This document shows, piece after piece, positions 7,813 to 16,151 of a DNA stretch of 64,000 nt (the stretch's first letter is position 1; each line of letters starts with the position of its first letter). The translations under genes and the position numbers were made by a program. Under the pieces are notes generated by a model. That model worked only from the letters and a program-made list of their open reading frames with translations. It was not told the DNA's origin and did no database searches. This DNA is from Bacteroidota bacterium (GTDB lineage: Bacteria > Bacteroidota > Bacteroidia > Flavobacteriales > Flavobacteriaceae). The stretch spans positions 1 to 64,000 of the forward strand of contig CANFJB010000005.1 of the NCBI GenBank assembly GCA_947447375.1, given 5' to 3'.

Positions 7813-9351
7813 ATGAAAAAAAATATAATAGTCATCTTTTTAGGTTTGTTCAGCTCATTTATCTATTCTCAAGATATTACAGATGCGCTTCGTTATTCTC
7901 AAGATAATTTACTAGGAACCGCTCGCTTTAGTGCAATGAGTGGCGCGTTTGGAGCATTGGGAGGAGATTTTTCTGCAATAAATGTCAATCCAGCGGGCTC
8001 TGCTATATTTTTAAATAATCAAGTTGCTTTAACTTTAAGTACTTATAATGTTAAAAATAAATCGAATTACTTCGGAACTAATGATTTAGAGAATTCAACA
8101 ACCGCAGATATTAATCAATTTGGTGCCGTATTTGTATTAAAAAATACCGACAAAAGAAGTGATTGGAGTAAATTTAGTTTTGCACTTAACTATGAAAACG
8201 CTAATAATTTAGATAACTCTATTTTCTCTTCTGGAATCAATCCTACAAATTCAATTGGTGAATATTTTAAATATTATGCCAATAGAAACAATGGTGAATC
8301 ATTAATTAATCTTCAAACTCAACCCGGTGAATCAATTACTGATTTATATGATTATTTAGGTTCCCACTATGGATTTGGCACCCAACAAGCATTTTTAGGT
8401 TATCAAGCTTATATAATTGATCCAGCCGCAAATTATAATGAAACTAATAATAGAAATTATGTGTCATTGATACCTGCTGGAGGTAATTATTACCAAGAAA
8501 ACTATTTAAAATCAAATGGCTATAATGGTAAACTTTCTATTAATTTTTCAGGTCAATACAAAGAAAAATTCTATTTCGGATTGAATATTAATTCTCGATT
8601 TATTGATTACTCACAAAAAACGACCTTTTATGAAGACAATAGAAATAATTTATTGTCAGGTATTCAAAGACTTCAATTCAACAATGAATTAACCACATAT
8701 GGAAATGGAATTTCAATTCAATTGGGAGCTATTGCAAAGTTAAATAAAGAGGTTCGTGTGGGATTAGCCTACGAATCACCAACTTGGTATGAAATTTCTG
8801 ATAGACTTTCTCAGAATATTGCTTCGGTAAGTGCAATAGCAACAGGAGAATTACCAACTGTAAGAGTAAATCCTATGGTCATTAATGTATATGAACCATA
8901 TAGATTAAGAACACCTGGAAAATGGACAAGCAGTTTTGGTTATATTTATAAAAAAACAGGATTATTAAGTATCGATTATTCTATTAAAGACTATAGTAAC
9001 ACTGCATTTTCCCCAAATAGTGATTATCGAAATTTAAATTCCGAGATAAATAATAAACTTGGAGTTTCAACTGAACTAAGAATCGGAGGTGAATATCGCA
9101 TTAAGGCTTTTAGTTTGAGAGGTGGTTACCGTACCGAGAAAAGTCCGTACGTCAATCAAACAACAATTGGTAATCTAAAAGGATATTCAGCTGGACTAGG
9201 ATATAATTTTGGGGGAACTAAATTAGATTTAACCTATTCCCACTCTCAAAGGGATTACCAATATCAATTTTTTAATGTTGGTATGACCGATCATTCCAAT
9301 ATTAATTCGGTAATGAATAACATTATTATTTCAATGACATTTGAATTATAA
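7813..9351 (+). CDS. Outer membrane protein of the OmpP1/FadL/TodX transport family
   Basis: A 512-aa protein beginning with a signal peptide (MKKNIIVIFLGLFSSFIYSQ) followed by RFSAMSGAFGALGGDFSAINVNPAGSA in segments, the signature N-terminal hatch of Bacteroidota FadL-like barrels often named hemin receptors. The remainder is beta-rich and ends in an aromatic-poor MTFEL terminus. FadL proteins pass hydrophobic molecules across the outer membrane; the substrate here is unknown. The open frame extends upstream to 7627 inside the previous gene, but only the ATG at 7813 yields a signal peptide. It is 40 bp after the lipoprotein gene and probably cotranscribed. Confidence 0.88.
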   Translation: MKKNIIVIFLGLFSSFIYSQDITDALRYSQDNLLGTARFSAMSGAFGALGGDFSAINVNPAGSAIFLNNQVALTLSTYNVKNKSNYFGTNDLENSTTADINQFGAVFVLKNTDKRSDWSKFSFALNYENANNLDNSIFSSGINPTNSIGEYFKYYANRNNGESLINLQTQPGESITDLYDYLGSHYGFGTQQAFLGYQAYIIDPAANYNETNNRNYVSLIPAGGNYYQENYLKSNGYNGKLSINFSGQYKEKFYFGLNINSRFIDYSQKTTFYEDNRNNLLSGIQRLQFNNELTTYGNGISIQLGAIAKLNKEVRVGLAYESPTWYEISDRLSQNIASVSAIATGELPTVRVNPMVINVYEPYRLRTPGKWTSSFGYIYKKTGLLSIDYSIKDYSNTAFSPNSDYRNLNSEINNKLGVSTELRIGGEYRIKAFSLRGGYRTEKSPYVNQTTIGNLKGYSAGLGYNFGGTKLDLTYSHSQRDYQYQFFNVGMTDHSNINSVMNNIIISMTFEL

Positions 9352-9364
9352 TTAAAAATATTTC

Positions 9365-9398
9365 AAAAAAAAGGCTGCTATTACGGGCAGCCTTTTTT
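9365..9398. terminator. Bidirectional terminator between the FadL-type gene and the LytTR gene
   Basis: Stem AAGGCTGC/GCAGCCTT (9371-9378 and 9387-9394) is flanked by an A-run on the left and a T-run on the right, between convergent genes. Confidence 0.85.
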
Positions 9399-9406
9399 AT
9401 TTTATA

Positions 9407-9769
9407 TTAATCTTTCAAATTGATAAATCGGTTAAATGCCTCTAGTCTTCTTTTTGATATTGGAATAATGGCACCATTCTCCATTTCACAACTATTTCCA
9501 TCGGTTTTAATAATCCTTTTTAAATAGCGCATATTGATTACATAGGAATTATGGATTCTAAAAAAACTACTCTTATCTAAAACCCTACTTTCATAATCAC
9601 CAATGTTCTTACTTGAAATAGATACTTTTCCATTTTGAAGATAAAAATTAGTATATCTACCATCCGATTTACAGAAAATAATATCATTCATTTTTATAAA
9701 ATAAATCTCCTCAACGGTAGCTATAGCTACATAATCTCGAATTAACTTTTCTTGGCTTTTAACAATCAT
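9407..9769 (-). CDS. Single-domain LytTR DNA-binding regulator
   Basis: A 120-aa protein consisting almost only of a LytTR domain: EEIYFIKMNDIIFCKSDGRYTNFYL in segments, then FFRIHNSYVINMRYLKRI and ISKRRLEAFNRFI. LytTR domains bind direct-repeat DNA sites. Most are fused to a response-regulator receiver, which is absent here, so activity must depend on a partner, expression level or membrane signals elsewhere. It is transcribed towards the FadL gene with no sensor kinase next to it. The target genes cannot be deduced. Confidence 0.88.
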   Translation of the reverse strand: MIVKSQEKLIRDYVAIATVEEIYFIKMNDIIFCKSDGRYTNFYLQNGKVSISSKNIGDYESRVLDKSSFFRIHNSYVINMRYLKRIIKTDGNSCEMENGAIIPISKRRLEAFNRFINLKD

Positions 9770-9900
9770 TTGAATTATTTTATATTAAATTAGATATCAA
9801 TAGAACTAGTTATACTACATTAACATACTATAGTTAACCGTTGAACAATATACAAAAACGGAATTCATTTCAACTATTGAAAAAAATCTTTTTTTAATAT

Positions 9901-9930
9901 AAAAAAAAAGCATTTGATTTCTCAAATGCT
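9901..9930 (-). terminator. Terminator of the small Cys/Lys-rich peptide gene
   Basis: The stem AGCATTTG/CAAATGCT (9909-9916 and 9923-9930) is followed on the minus strand by a long T-run. It lies directly downstream of the small secreted peptide gene. Confidence 0.8.
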
Positions 9931-9953
9931 TAATAAAATAATATTGGATTTAA

Positions 9954-10127
9954 TTATTTTTTTCCTGCCATTTTAGCGCAGCATCCCCCTTTTTTATCTT
10001 TATCACAAGATTTGGTTTCTTTAGCACATTCCTTTTTATCTGCTGCTTTTGGTTTTTTTTCCTGAGCATTTAAAGTCATAGAAACTGTACAAAGTGATAA
10101 AGCTAACACTGCAATTAAATTTTTCAT
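9954..10127 (-). CDS. Small secreted Cys/Lys-rich peptide, 57 aa
   Basis: An ATG-to-TAA frame encodes a signal peptide (MKNLIAVLALSLCTVSMTLNAQ, cleavage after about residue 22) and a mature tail of about 35 aa. The tail is dominated by lysines, with four cysteines (C34, C41 and the pair C49-C50) and the end KGGCCAKMAGKK. A dedicated hairpin terminator follows. The coding look comes from the signal peptide, Lys codons and terminator placement. Cysteine spacing could suit metal binding or disulfides, but no family is recognised. It is not known whether it is exported to the periplasm or beyond. Confidence 0.7.
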   Translation of the reverse strand: MKNLIAVLALSLCTVSMTLNAQEKKPKAADKKECAKETKSCDKDKKGGCCAKMAGKK

Positions 10128-10279
10128 TTTTGTCTTTTTTTATATTAATAATCTTATTGTAAATTTAAAAAAATTAATTCTAAAAATTTTATTTTTTAAT
10201 ATTATTTTATCATTTTCAATTAAATGAAAGAAAAACGTAGAATATAAAAATAATTATGATATTTGTAAAAAGTATACCT

Positions 10280-11281
10280 ATGAAAAATAATAAGATAACA
10301 TTATTACTGGCAATTTTCACTACAATTAGTTTTGCCCAAGTTTCTCCAACAAAATATATCAAATCAATTTCCAAAGAATCTTTAAAAACGAATCTTTATA
10401 TAATTGCGTCTGACGAAATGGAAGGTCGAGATACTGGATCAAAAGGCCAAAAGAAAGCAGGCGAATACCTAATTTCACAATATGTTAAAGCAGGGATTAC
10501 ATTCCCTGAAGGCGCTACAGATTATTACCAAAAAATACCTGCCGCTTCATTAAATTCTAGAAGAAATGAAAATTTACCAGATTCAGAAAATATTTGGGCT
10601 TTTATAAAAGGATCAGAAAAACCAGAGGAAGTTCTTGTTATTTCAGCACATTATGATCATATTGGGGTGAAAAACGGCGAAATCAATCATGGAGCCGACG
10701 ATGATGGTTCGGGAACAGTTGCAGTTTTAGAAATAGCAAAAGCCTTTCAGAAAGCCAAAGATGAAGGTCATGGCCCAAAACGTTCCCTACTTTTCTTACA
10801 TGTTACAGGTGAAGAACATGGACTTCTAGGGTCTAAATATTACTCAGAAAATCCGTTATTTCCAATAGCAAATACTATTACTGATGTAAATATTGACATG
10901 ATTGGACGTCGTGATGAAATCCATAAAGACTCAAATGACTATGTTTATATAATTGGTTCCGACTATTTATCGTCAGATTTATATACCATTTGTGAAGAGG
11001 CCAATAAGAATTATATTAAAACTAATTTAGATTATACTTTTAATGATAGAAATGATCCTAACCGATTTTATTACCGTTCAGATCATTACAATTTTGCAAA
11101 AAAAGGAATTCCGGCAGTATTTTTATTTAATGGGGTTCATGCTGATTACCACAAACCCACAGACACCGCTGATAAAATAGAATTTGATGCCCTAGCTAAA
11201 AGAGCGCAATTGGCATTTGCAATAGCATGGGAATTGGCTAACAGAGATAATCGTCCAGTGGTTGATAAACCCGGGAATTAG
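10280..11281 (+). CDS. Secreted M28 family zinc metallopeptidase
   Basis: A 333-aa protein from the ATG at 10280, which gives a clean signal peptide (MKNNKITLLLAIFTTISFAQ). An in-frame ATG at 10256 adds eight residues that spoil it. The co-catalytic zinc site of the M28 aminopeptidase family is visible: HYDH, then GADDDGSGT, the EEHGLLGS glutamates, DMIGR, and a final histidine in HADYHKPTD. The enzyme should hydrolyse peptides in the periplasm or outside the cell. It is monocistronic, with a strong hairpin terminator downstream. Confidence 0.92.
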   Translation: MKNNKITLLLAIFTTISFAQVSPTKYIKSISKESLKTNLYIIASDEMEGRDTGSKGQKKAGEYLISQYVKAGITFPEGATDYYQKIPAASLNSRRNENLPDSENIWAFIKGSEKPEEVLVISAHYDHIGVKNGEINHGADDDGSGTVAVLEIAKAFQKAKDEGHGPKRSLLFLHVTGEEHGLLGSKYYSENPLFPIANTITDVNIDMIGRRDEIHKDSNDYVYIIGSDYLSSDLYTICEEANKNYIKTNLDYTFNDRNDPNRFYYRSDHYNFAKKGIPAVFLFNGVHADYHKPTDTADKIEFDALAKRAQLAFAIAWELANRDNRPVVDKPGN

Positions 11282-11310
11282 ATTAAATAAAACTCAATAT
11301 CTTAAAAAAC

Positions 11311-11346
11311 AAAAAACCATTTTACTTTCGTAAAATGGTTTTTTCA
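11311..11346. terminator. Terminator after the M28 peptidase, also facing tRNA-Thr
   Basis: A 13-bp perfect stem (11313-11325 with 11330-11342, loop TTTC) is flanked by A-rich sequence on the left and a T-run on the right. It separates the peptidase gene from the convergent tRNA-Thr. Confidence 0.85.
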
Positions 11347-11351
11347 AAAAG

Positions 11352-11425
11352 AGCCGGCGGAGGGACTCGAACCCACGACCTGCTGATTACAAATCAGCTG
11401 CTCTAGCCAACTGAGCTACGCTGGC
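11352..11425 (-). tRNA. tRNA-Thr (anticodon TGT)
   Basis: The minus strand gives a complete cloverleaf: D-arm TAGCTCAGTTGGCTAGAGCA, anticodon arm CTGATTTGTAATCAG with TGT, and T-loop GGTTCGAGTCC. The acceptor strands are GCCAGCG and CGCCGGC, so position 4:69 is A-C rather than a Watson-Crick pair. No CCA is encoded. It is 74 nt long. Confidence 0.95.
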
Positions 11426-11440
11426 GACTAATTTCGAGTG

Positions 11441-11470
11441 CAAATATAGAATTGAATTTGTAAAATCCAA
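11441..11470 (-). promoter_or_regulatory. Promoter of tRNA-Thr
   Basis: TTG (11470-11468), 19 nt, TATATTTG (11448-11441) on the minus strand matches the consensus exactly, about 15 nt before the tRNA 5' end. Confidence 0.8.
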
Positions 11471-11500
11471 AATATATTTTACCTTTTTTTATAGTTTTAT

Positions 11501-11770
11501 TTATTGTAAAGCGTTGATTTTAGTAATCAATTGATTAGCAACTTGTTCCAATTCAACATTGATTTGTTTGAAATGTGCTTTTTTGTTTTCAACGTTTTTT
11601 GCGTTTACTTTTCCAATTAAAGAATCAAAACTAACAATTGCTTCATCAATTAATGCATTTGTTTCGTCTGTTGGTTTTCCAGTAGTTGCAATTTCAAATA
11701 AATAAACTGCTTCAATAATATCACCTAAAACGTAGTTGATGTCTTTTTTTAAATTTCTAACGTTTGCCAT
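11501..11770 (-). CDS. Small conserved hypothetical protein, 89 aa
   Basis: An acidic, mostly helical cytosolic protein starting MANVRNLKKDINYVLGDIIE, with no signal peptide or membrane segment. I recognise the type as a conserved flavobacterial hypothetical but no function. Hydrophobic heptad-like spacing suggests a helical bundle. A TACTTTTG -7 element (11815-11808, minus) lies about 40 nt upstream without a good -33. It lies 67 bp downstream of manA and may be read from its own promoter or as the tail of the idi-PTPS-bcp-manA operon. Confidence 0.8.
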   Translation of the reverse strand: MANVRNLKKDINYVLGDIIEAVYLFEIATTGKPTDETNALIDEAIVSFDSLIGKVNAKNVENKKAHFKQINVELEQVANQLITKINALQ

Positions 11771-11837
11771 TTTATATTTAATTTAATTTAATTTAAATTT
11801 TCGTCTGCAAAAGTACATATAAACTTTCTATTAAAGA

Positions 11838-12806
11838 CTATGAAATATAAATTTCTAAAACAATTGCATTTCCAGTTAATGAAAAATCAGTCATCGCTGC
11901 AGGAATTAAGATCGTATCCCCTTTCGAATATTGGTATTGAACTTGGTTGTAATCTATTTGAAAGTCCCCGTCTGTACACATATAAACAGTGAATGAAGAA
12001 GCAGATTTTGAAACTTTCAATTCGCCAGATAAATTCAAATAATTTGTTGTGAAATAAGGGCAATTCACCATTTCATTAGAAACATTAACTTCCTTACTGT
12101 AACCTTTTTGGGTTTCTACCTTATTATAATTAATAGCATCTAAAGCCAATTCAACGTGTAATTCTCTCTTATTTCCTTCAGAATCTACTCGGTCAAAATC
12201 GTACAAACGGTAGGTAATATCAGAAGTTTGTTGGATTTCAGCCACCAATAACCCTGCCCCAATAGCATGAACTGTTCCTGTTTCAAGAAAAAATACGTCA
12301 CCAGTTTTAACTTTTACCTCATCTAAAATAGTAAGCAAAGTATTGTTTTCTAAATGTGAAACATATTCCTCTGCATTTGAATTGTCTTTGAAACCAACTA
12401 TAATTCTAGAACCTTCATCGGCTTGCATGATATACCACATTTCCGTTTTACCAAAAGAATTGTGTCGTTTTTTTGCCAATTCGTCATTTGGATGAACCTG
12501 AATTGACAAATCAGTTTTAGCATCTAAATATTTAAATAATAAAGGAAATTGCTTCCCAAATTGATCAAAAACACTAGTTCCTAAAACTTCATTTGGAAAA
12601 TTATCGATTAATTCGTTTAAAGAAATTCCTTTCAAAGTTCCTTTTGAAATAACACTCACATCACCTTCAACTGTTGAGATTTCCCAACTTTCGCCTGTTA
12701 TATTTGAAGTAATTGGTTTATTTAATTCCGTTTTTAATTTTTCGCCTCCCCAAATTCTATCTTTCAGAATAGGATCAAATTGTAATGGATAAATATCAAA
12801 TTTCAT
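11838..12806 (-). CDS. manA: Mannose-6-phosphate isomerase, class I (short form)
   Basis: A 322-aa cupin-fold enzyme interconverting fructose-6-P and mannose-6-P with one zinc. Conserved blocks are IWGGEKL (near 18), the zinc-site QVHPND and GKTEMWYI motifs near residues 100-125, and ETGTVHAIG. Length matches the short Bacillus-type PMI. It is the last gene of a four-gene run (idi, PTPS, bcp, manA) and overlaps bcp by 11 nt. Its product can feed mannose-1-P and GDP-mannose, which gmd and fcl in the polysaccharide locus turn into GDP-fucose. Confidence 0.93.
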   Translation of the reverse strand: MKFDIYPLQFDPILKDRIWGGEKLKTELNKPITSNITGESWEISTVEGDVSVISKGTLKGISLNELIDNFPNEVLGTSVFDQFGKQFPLLFKYLDAKTDLSIQVHPNDELAKKRHNSFGKTEMWYIMQADEGSRIIVGFKDNSNAEEYVSHLENNTLLTILDEVKVKTGDVFFLETGTVHAIGAGLLVAEIQQTSDITYRLYDFDRVDSEGNKRELHVELALDAINYNKVETQKGYSKEVNVSNEMVNCPYFTTNYLNLSGELKVSKSASSFTVYMCTDGDFQIDYNQVQYQYSKGDTILIPAAMTDFSLTGNAIVLEIYIS

Positions 12807-13260
12807 GGTTTGCCTTTTTTAAGGATTTTAAAGCTATTGAGATGTGTTTTGTCGCCATAACACTATCAAATATCATTGTGATTATTCCTTCTTTATTAAT
12901 AATATAGGTAACTCTACCTGGCAATAACCCGAATAATTTATCAGGAACACCAAATAGTTTTCTGAGTTTTTTATCAGAATCAGATAATAAAATAAATGGA
13001 AGCTGGTATTGATTGGTGAATTTTTTATGAGAACTTGCTGTATCACTACTTATGCCAATAACCTCAGCTCCTAAATCAATAAAATCTTCATAGGAATCTC
13101 TAAATCCACAAGCTTGCATCGTACAACCTGGCGTATTGTCTTTTGGATAAAAATAAATTACAACTGGTTTTTTACCAATAATATCTTTGCTGTCAAATGA
13201 AGTTCCATTGGCATCAATTGCTACAAAAGACGGTGCTTTATCACCAATTTTTAAAGTCAT
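12796..13260 (-). CDS. bcp: Thioredoxin-dependent peroxiredoxin, BCP/PrxQ type
   Basis: A 154-aa peroxiredoxin with the peroxidatic cysteine C46 in TPGCTMQAC and the resolving cysteine C51 five residues later, the alpha-helix-2 arrangement of PrxQ enzymes. FYPKDNTPGC and the downstream SDSDKKLRKLFGV block are typical. It reduces peroxides using thioredoxin. It overlaps manA at its 3' end, and its start abuts the PTPS stop, so the genes are translationally coupled. Confidence 0.93.
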   Translation of the reverse strand: MTLKIGDKAPSFVAIDANGTSFDSKDIIGKKPVVIYFYPKDNTPGCTMQACGFRDSYEDFIDLGAEVIGISSDTASSHKKFTNQYQLPFILLSDSDKKLRKLFGVPDKLFGLLPGRVTYIINKEGIITMIFDSVMATKHISIALKSLKKANHEI

Positions 13261-13670
13261 TATTCGCCTTTATAGGTTACAAAATTACGTGGAGTTTCAT
13301 ATAATACAACTTCTAAATCGAATTTTGAGTCGATTCTATTTCGAATTTTATTCCAAATTACAACCGCAATATTCTCGGCTGTAGGATTTAAATCTAGAAA
13401 TTCAGGAACATCCAAATTCAAGTTTTTGTGGTCGAATTTATCTTCAACTTCTGCTTTAATTAAATCTGATAGTATTTTTACATCCATAACATAACCTGTT
13501 TCTGGATCAATTGGACCGGTAACACTAACAATCATTTCGTAATTGTGCCCATGAAAATTTGGATTGTTGCATTTACCAAAAACGGAATCATTTTTTTCAA
13601 ATGTCCAATCTTTTCTATACAATCGGTGGGCTGCATTAAAATGAGCTTTTCTACTAATGGTTACTTTCAT
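13260..13670 (-). CDS. 6-pyruvoyltetrahydropterin synthase / QueD family protein
   Basis: A 136-aa tunnelling-fold enzyme acting on 7,8-dihydroneopterin triphosphate. The zinc histidines are H15, H40 and H42. The catalytic cysteine C34 lies in CNNPNFHGHNYE, i.e. C-x5-HGH. This spacing is that of eukaryotic-type PTPS; typical QueD has C-x3-HGH. E130 in YETPRN completes the pterin site. The product could therefore be 6-pyruvoyltetrahydropterin (biopterin-type cofactor) or carboxytetrahydropterin for queuosine. No other queuosine gene is nearby. Confidence 0.85.
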   Translation of the reverse strand: MKVTISRKAHFNAAHRLYRKDWTFEKNDSVFGKCNNPNFHGHNYEMIVSVTGPIDPETGYVMDVKILSDLIKAEVEDKFDHKNLNLDVPEFLDLNPTAENIAVVIWNKIRNRIDSKFDLEVVLYETPRNFVTYKGE

Positions 13671-13679
13671 TGTGCTACT

Positions 13680-14207
13680 TTATATTTTATGATCTTCAAT
13701 GTAATGGTAAAATTCATCGAATATTATTTTGAACCAAATGGTATAAATATCAGGATGGTTAATCATGTCCTCCTTAATATCTTCAATTTTCATCCACTTC
13801 CAGCTTTCTACTTCCTCGGTATTTATTTCAGGTTCATTATCGAAATATCCAATCATCACATGATCTAATTCATGTTCTGTTAATCCATTATCAAATGGAG
13901 CTTTATAGATAAAATGAAACAATTCTTTCAAATTTGCTTCAAAACCCATTTCTTCTCTTAGCCTTCTAGTTCCAGCTTCGATATTGGATTCACCAACGCG
14001 TTGGTGACTGCAGCAAGTATTGGTCCATAATAAAGGAGAATGGTATTTATGATGCGCCCTTTGCTGAAGCATGATTTCATTATTTTTATTTAAAATAAAA
14101 ACAGAAAAAGCACGATGTAAAACCGCTTTTTCATGAGCTTTCATTTTTTCCATTGTTCCAATTGGTTCGTCCAATTCATTAACCAATATTACTCTTTCTT
14201 CTACCAT
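13680..14207 (-). CDS. idi: Isopentenyl-diphosphate delta-isomerase, type 1
   Basis: A 175-aa Nudix-fold enzyme converting IPP to DMAPP for isoprenoid synthesis. The catalytic Cys lies in TNTCCSHQ, the Nudix helix is EAGTRRLREEMGFE, and the second catalytic glutamate is in the VESWKW region. It is the first gene of the idi-PTPS-bcp-manA run. A TATTTTTG -7 element at 14233-14226 (minus) lies 19 nt upstream of the ATG, with a poor -33, and is the likely operon promoter. Confidence 0.93.
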   Translation of the reverse strand: MVEERVILVNELDEPIGTMEKMKAHEKAVLHRAFSVFILNKNNEIMLQQRAHHKYHSPLLWTNTCCSHQRVGESNIEAGTRRLREEMGFEANLKELFHFIYKAPFDNGLTEHELDHVMIGYFDNEPEINTEEVESWKWMKIEDIKEDMINHPDIYTIWFKIIFDEFYHYIEDHKI

Positions 14208-14307
14208 AGATTATTTATTGCCAGTCAAAAATACAAAAAAAGAAATGTTAATTCACTAGAAATGAAAATTGCAGATTCTTTTTTAACGACTGTTGAAGTT
14301 TGTCTAT

Positions 14308-14350
14308 ACAAAAAACTGCAAATTAATTTAGAATCAAATTTGCAGTTTTA
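14308..14350 (-). terminator. Terminator of gapN
   Basis: A 13-bp perfect stem (14312-14324 with 14337-14349) is followed on the minus strand by a T-run, 22 bp after the gapN stop codon. Confidence 0.8.
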
Positions 14351-14371
14351 AAATTCTAGATTTTATAATTA

Positions 14372-15952
14372 CTATAAAATATAATCTGTATTTATGAAAT
14401 TCGACTCCTTACTGTTTAATAATTGTTGTAAAATTTCATTGTTGTATTCGTTGTCTTTTGAAGCTACAAATGTTCGAATTGAGAAAGAACGAAGTGCATC
14501 GTGAATACTTAATGTTCCCACAGCAGAATCTTTTCTTCCGGTAAATGGGTAAACATCCGGTCCACGCTGACAAGAACTATTTAAATTCACTCGGGTAACT
14601 AAATTCACCAAAGTATCAATGAGTGGTGCAATCGTTTTGATGTTTTTTCCAAACAAACTCACTTGTTGACCATAATTAGACTCCGCCATATCGTTAAGTG
14701 GTTCTTGAATGTCTTTGAAAGAAATTATAGGAACTACAGGTCCGAATTGTTCTTCATGATAAACCCTCATTTGTTTGTTTATTGGATACAAAATTGCTGG
14801 AAAAATATAATTCTCAGAATGTTGCCCTCCTTTAGCATTGATAACTTTTGCACCTTTGCTTGAGGCATCATCAATCAATTCTTGAATGTATGCAGGTTTT
14901 TCATTTTCAGGTAATGGAGTTAAAAAAACCGATTTATCCCATGGATTTCCAAAATTTAAAGCATCCACTTTCTCTGCAAATCTTCGATTGAATTCGTCAA
15001 CAATAGATTCATGGACATATAATATTTTCAATGCAGTACAACGTTGCCCATTGAAAGACAAACTTCCTGTTACACATTCTTGAATTGCCAAATCTAAATC
15101 GGCATCAGCCAAAACAATCGCTGGATTTTTAGCTTCAAGACCTAAAATAAGTCGTAATCTATTTTTATTTGGATGCTGGTCTTGTAACGCAATTGCCGAT
15201 TTACTATTCCCTATTAATGCTAAAATTGCCACTTTCCCAGATTCCATAATTGGAGAAGCTACATCACGACCACGACCATAAACGATATTAATAACTCCTT
15301 TTGGGAAACTAGTTCTAAAAGCTTCTAACAAAGGTGAAATTAATAAAACTCCGTGTTTTGCTGGTTTGAAAATCACTGTATTTCCCATAATAATTGCGGG
15401 AATAAGCAGTGAAAAAGTTTCATTTAATGGATAATTATAGGGTCCAAGACACAAAACAACTCCAAGAGGTCCACGGCGAACCATAGCATTAATGCCTTGA
15501 CTTTTAGTAAAACGTGCGCAATTTCTATCTAATTTTTTATAGTCTTCAATTGTATCCACAATATATTCAACCGTACGATCAAATTCTTTTTCTGAGTCAG
15601 GTAGTGATTTTCCAATTTCCCACATCAAATATTTAACAACTTCATTGCGAGTTAATTTCATTTGACGGACAAAATTCTCCATGCATTTTATTCGATCCAC
15701 TACTTTCATTGTTGGCCAATTTCCCTGACCGTTATCATAGGCGTCTACAGCTGCTTGAACTACTTCTTGAGCTTCTTGATTTCCCATGGTTGGGATAGTT
15801 CCCAAAAAAGTAGGTTCGTATTTTTCAGTAGATGAAATAGTAGAGTAAACATTGGTGGATGGTCCTTTCCATTTCTTTAATTCTCCATTTACTAGATAGG
15901 TGTTTTGCAATAAGGGCGCGGTAATCTTAAATTCTTGAGGTATAAAATTCAT
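14372..15952 (-). CDS. gapN: NADP-dependent glyceraldehyde-3-phosphate dehydrogenase (ALDH family)
   Basis: A 526-aa aldehyde dehydrogenase. [10 protein letters not shown] and FKPAKHG form the cofactor region, [11 protein letters not shown] carries the general-base Glu, and [10 protein letters not shown] carries the catalytic Cys. The FNGQRCTA context is that of plant and bacterial GapN, which oxidises GAP to 3-phosphoglycerate without phosphorylation and yields NADPH. It is monocistronic, with a hairpin after the stop. Another ALDH substrate cannot be excluded from sequence alone. Confidence 0.85.
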   Translation of the reverse strand: MNFIPQEFKITAPLLQNTYLVNGELKKWKGPSTNVYSTISSTEKYEPTFLGTIPTMGNQEAQEVVQAAVDAYDNGQGNWPTMKVVDRIKCMENFVRQMKLTRNEVVKYLMWEIGKSLPDSEKEFDRTVEYIVDTIEDYKKLDRNCARFTKSQGINAMVRRGPLGVVLCLGPYNYPLNETFSLLIPAIIMGNTVIFKPAKHGVLLISPLLEAFRTSFPKGVINIVYGRGRDVASPIMESGKVAILALIGNSKSAIALQDQHPNKNRLRLILGLEAKNPAIVLADADLDLAIQECVTGSLSFNGQRCTALKILYVHESIVDEFNRRFAEKVDALNFGNPWDKSVFLTPLPENEKPAYIQELIDDASSKGAKVINAKGGQHSENYIFPAILYPINKQMRVYHEEQFGPVVPIISFKDIQEPLNDMAESNYGQQVSLFGKNIKTIAPLIDTLVNLVTRVNLNSSCQRGPDVYPFTGRKDSAVGTLSIHDALRSFSIRTFVASKDNEYNNEILQQLLNSKESNFINTDYIL

Positions 15953-16151
15953 AAGATTTTTTTTGTAAATTTAAGAATAATTATAATGTTAAGTTACTAA
16001 TTATAAATAAATTAAGTAAAAAAAATATCGAATTATCATTATCATAATTATATCAAAATAAGTATATAAAAAATGTATTATTAAAAATAAAAACAAGGTT
16101 TTAGAGAAAATAATTTGAAATAAAACGTTTTCGTTTTGAAAGGCATTATTC

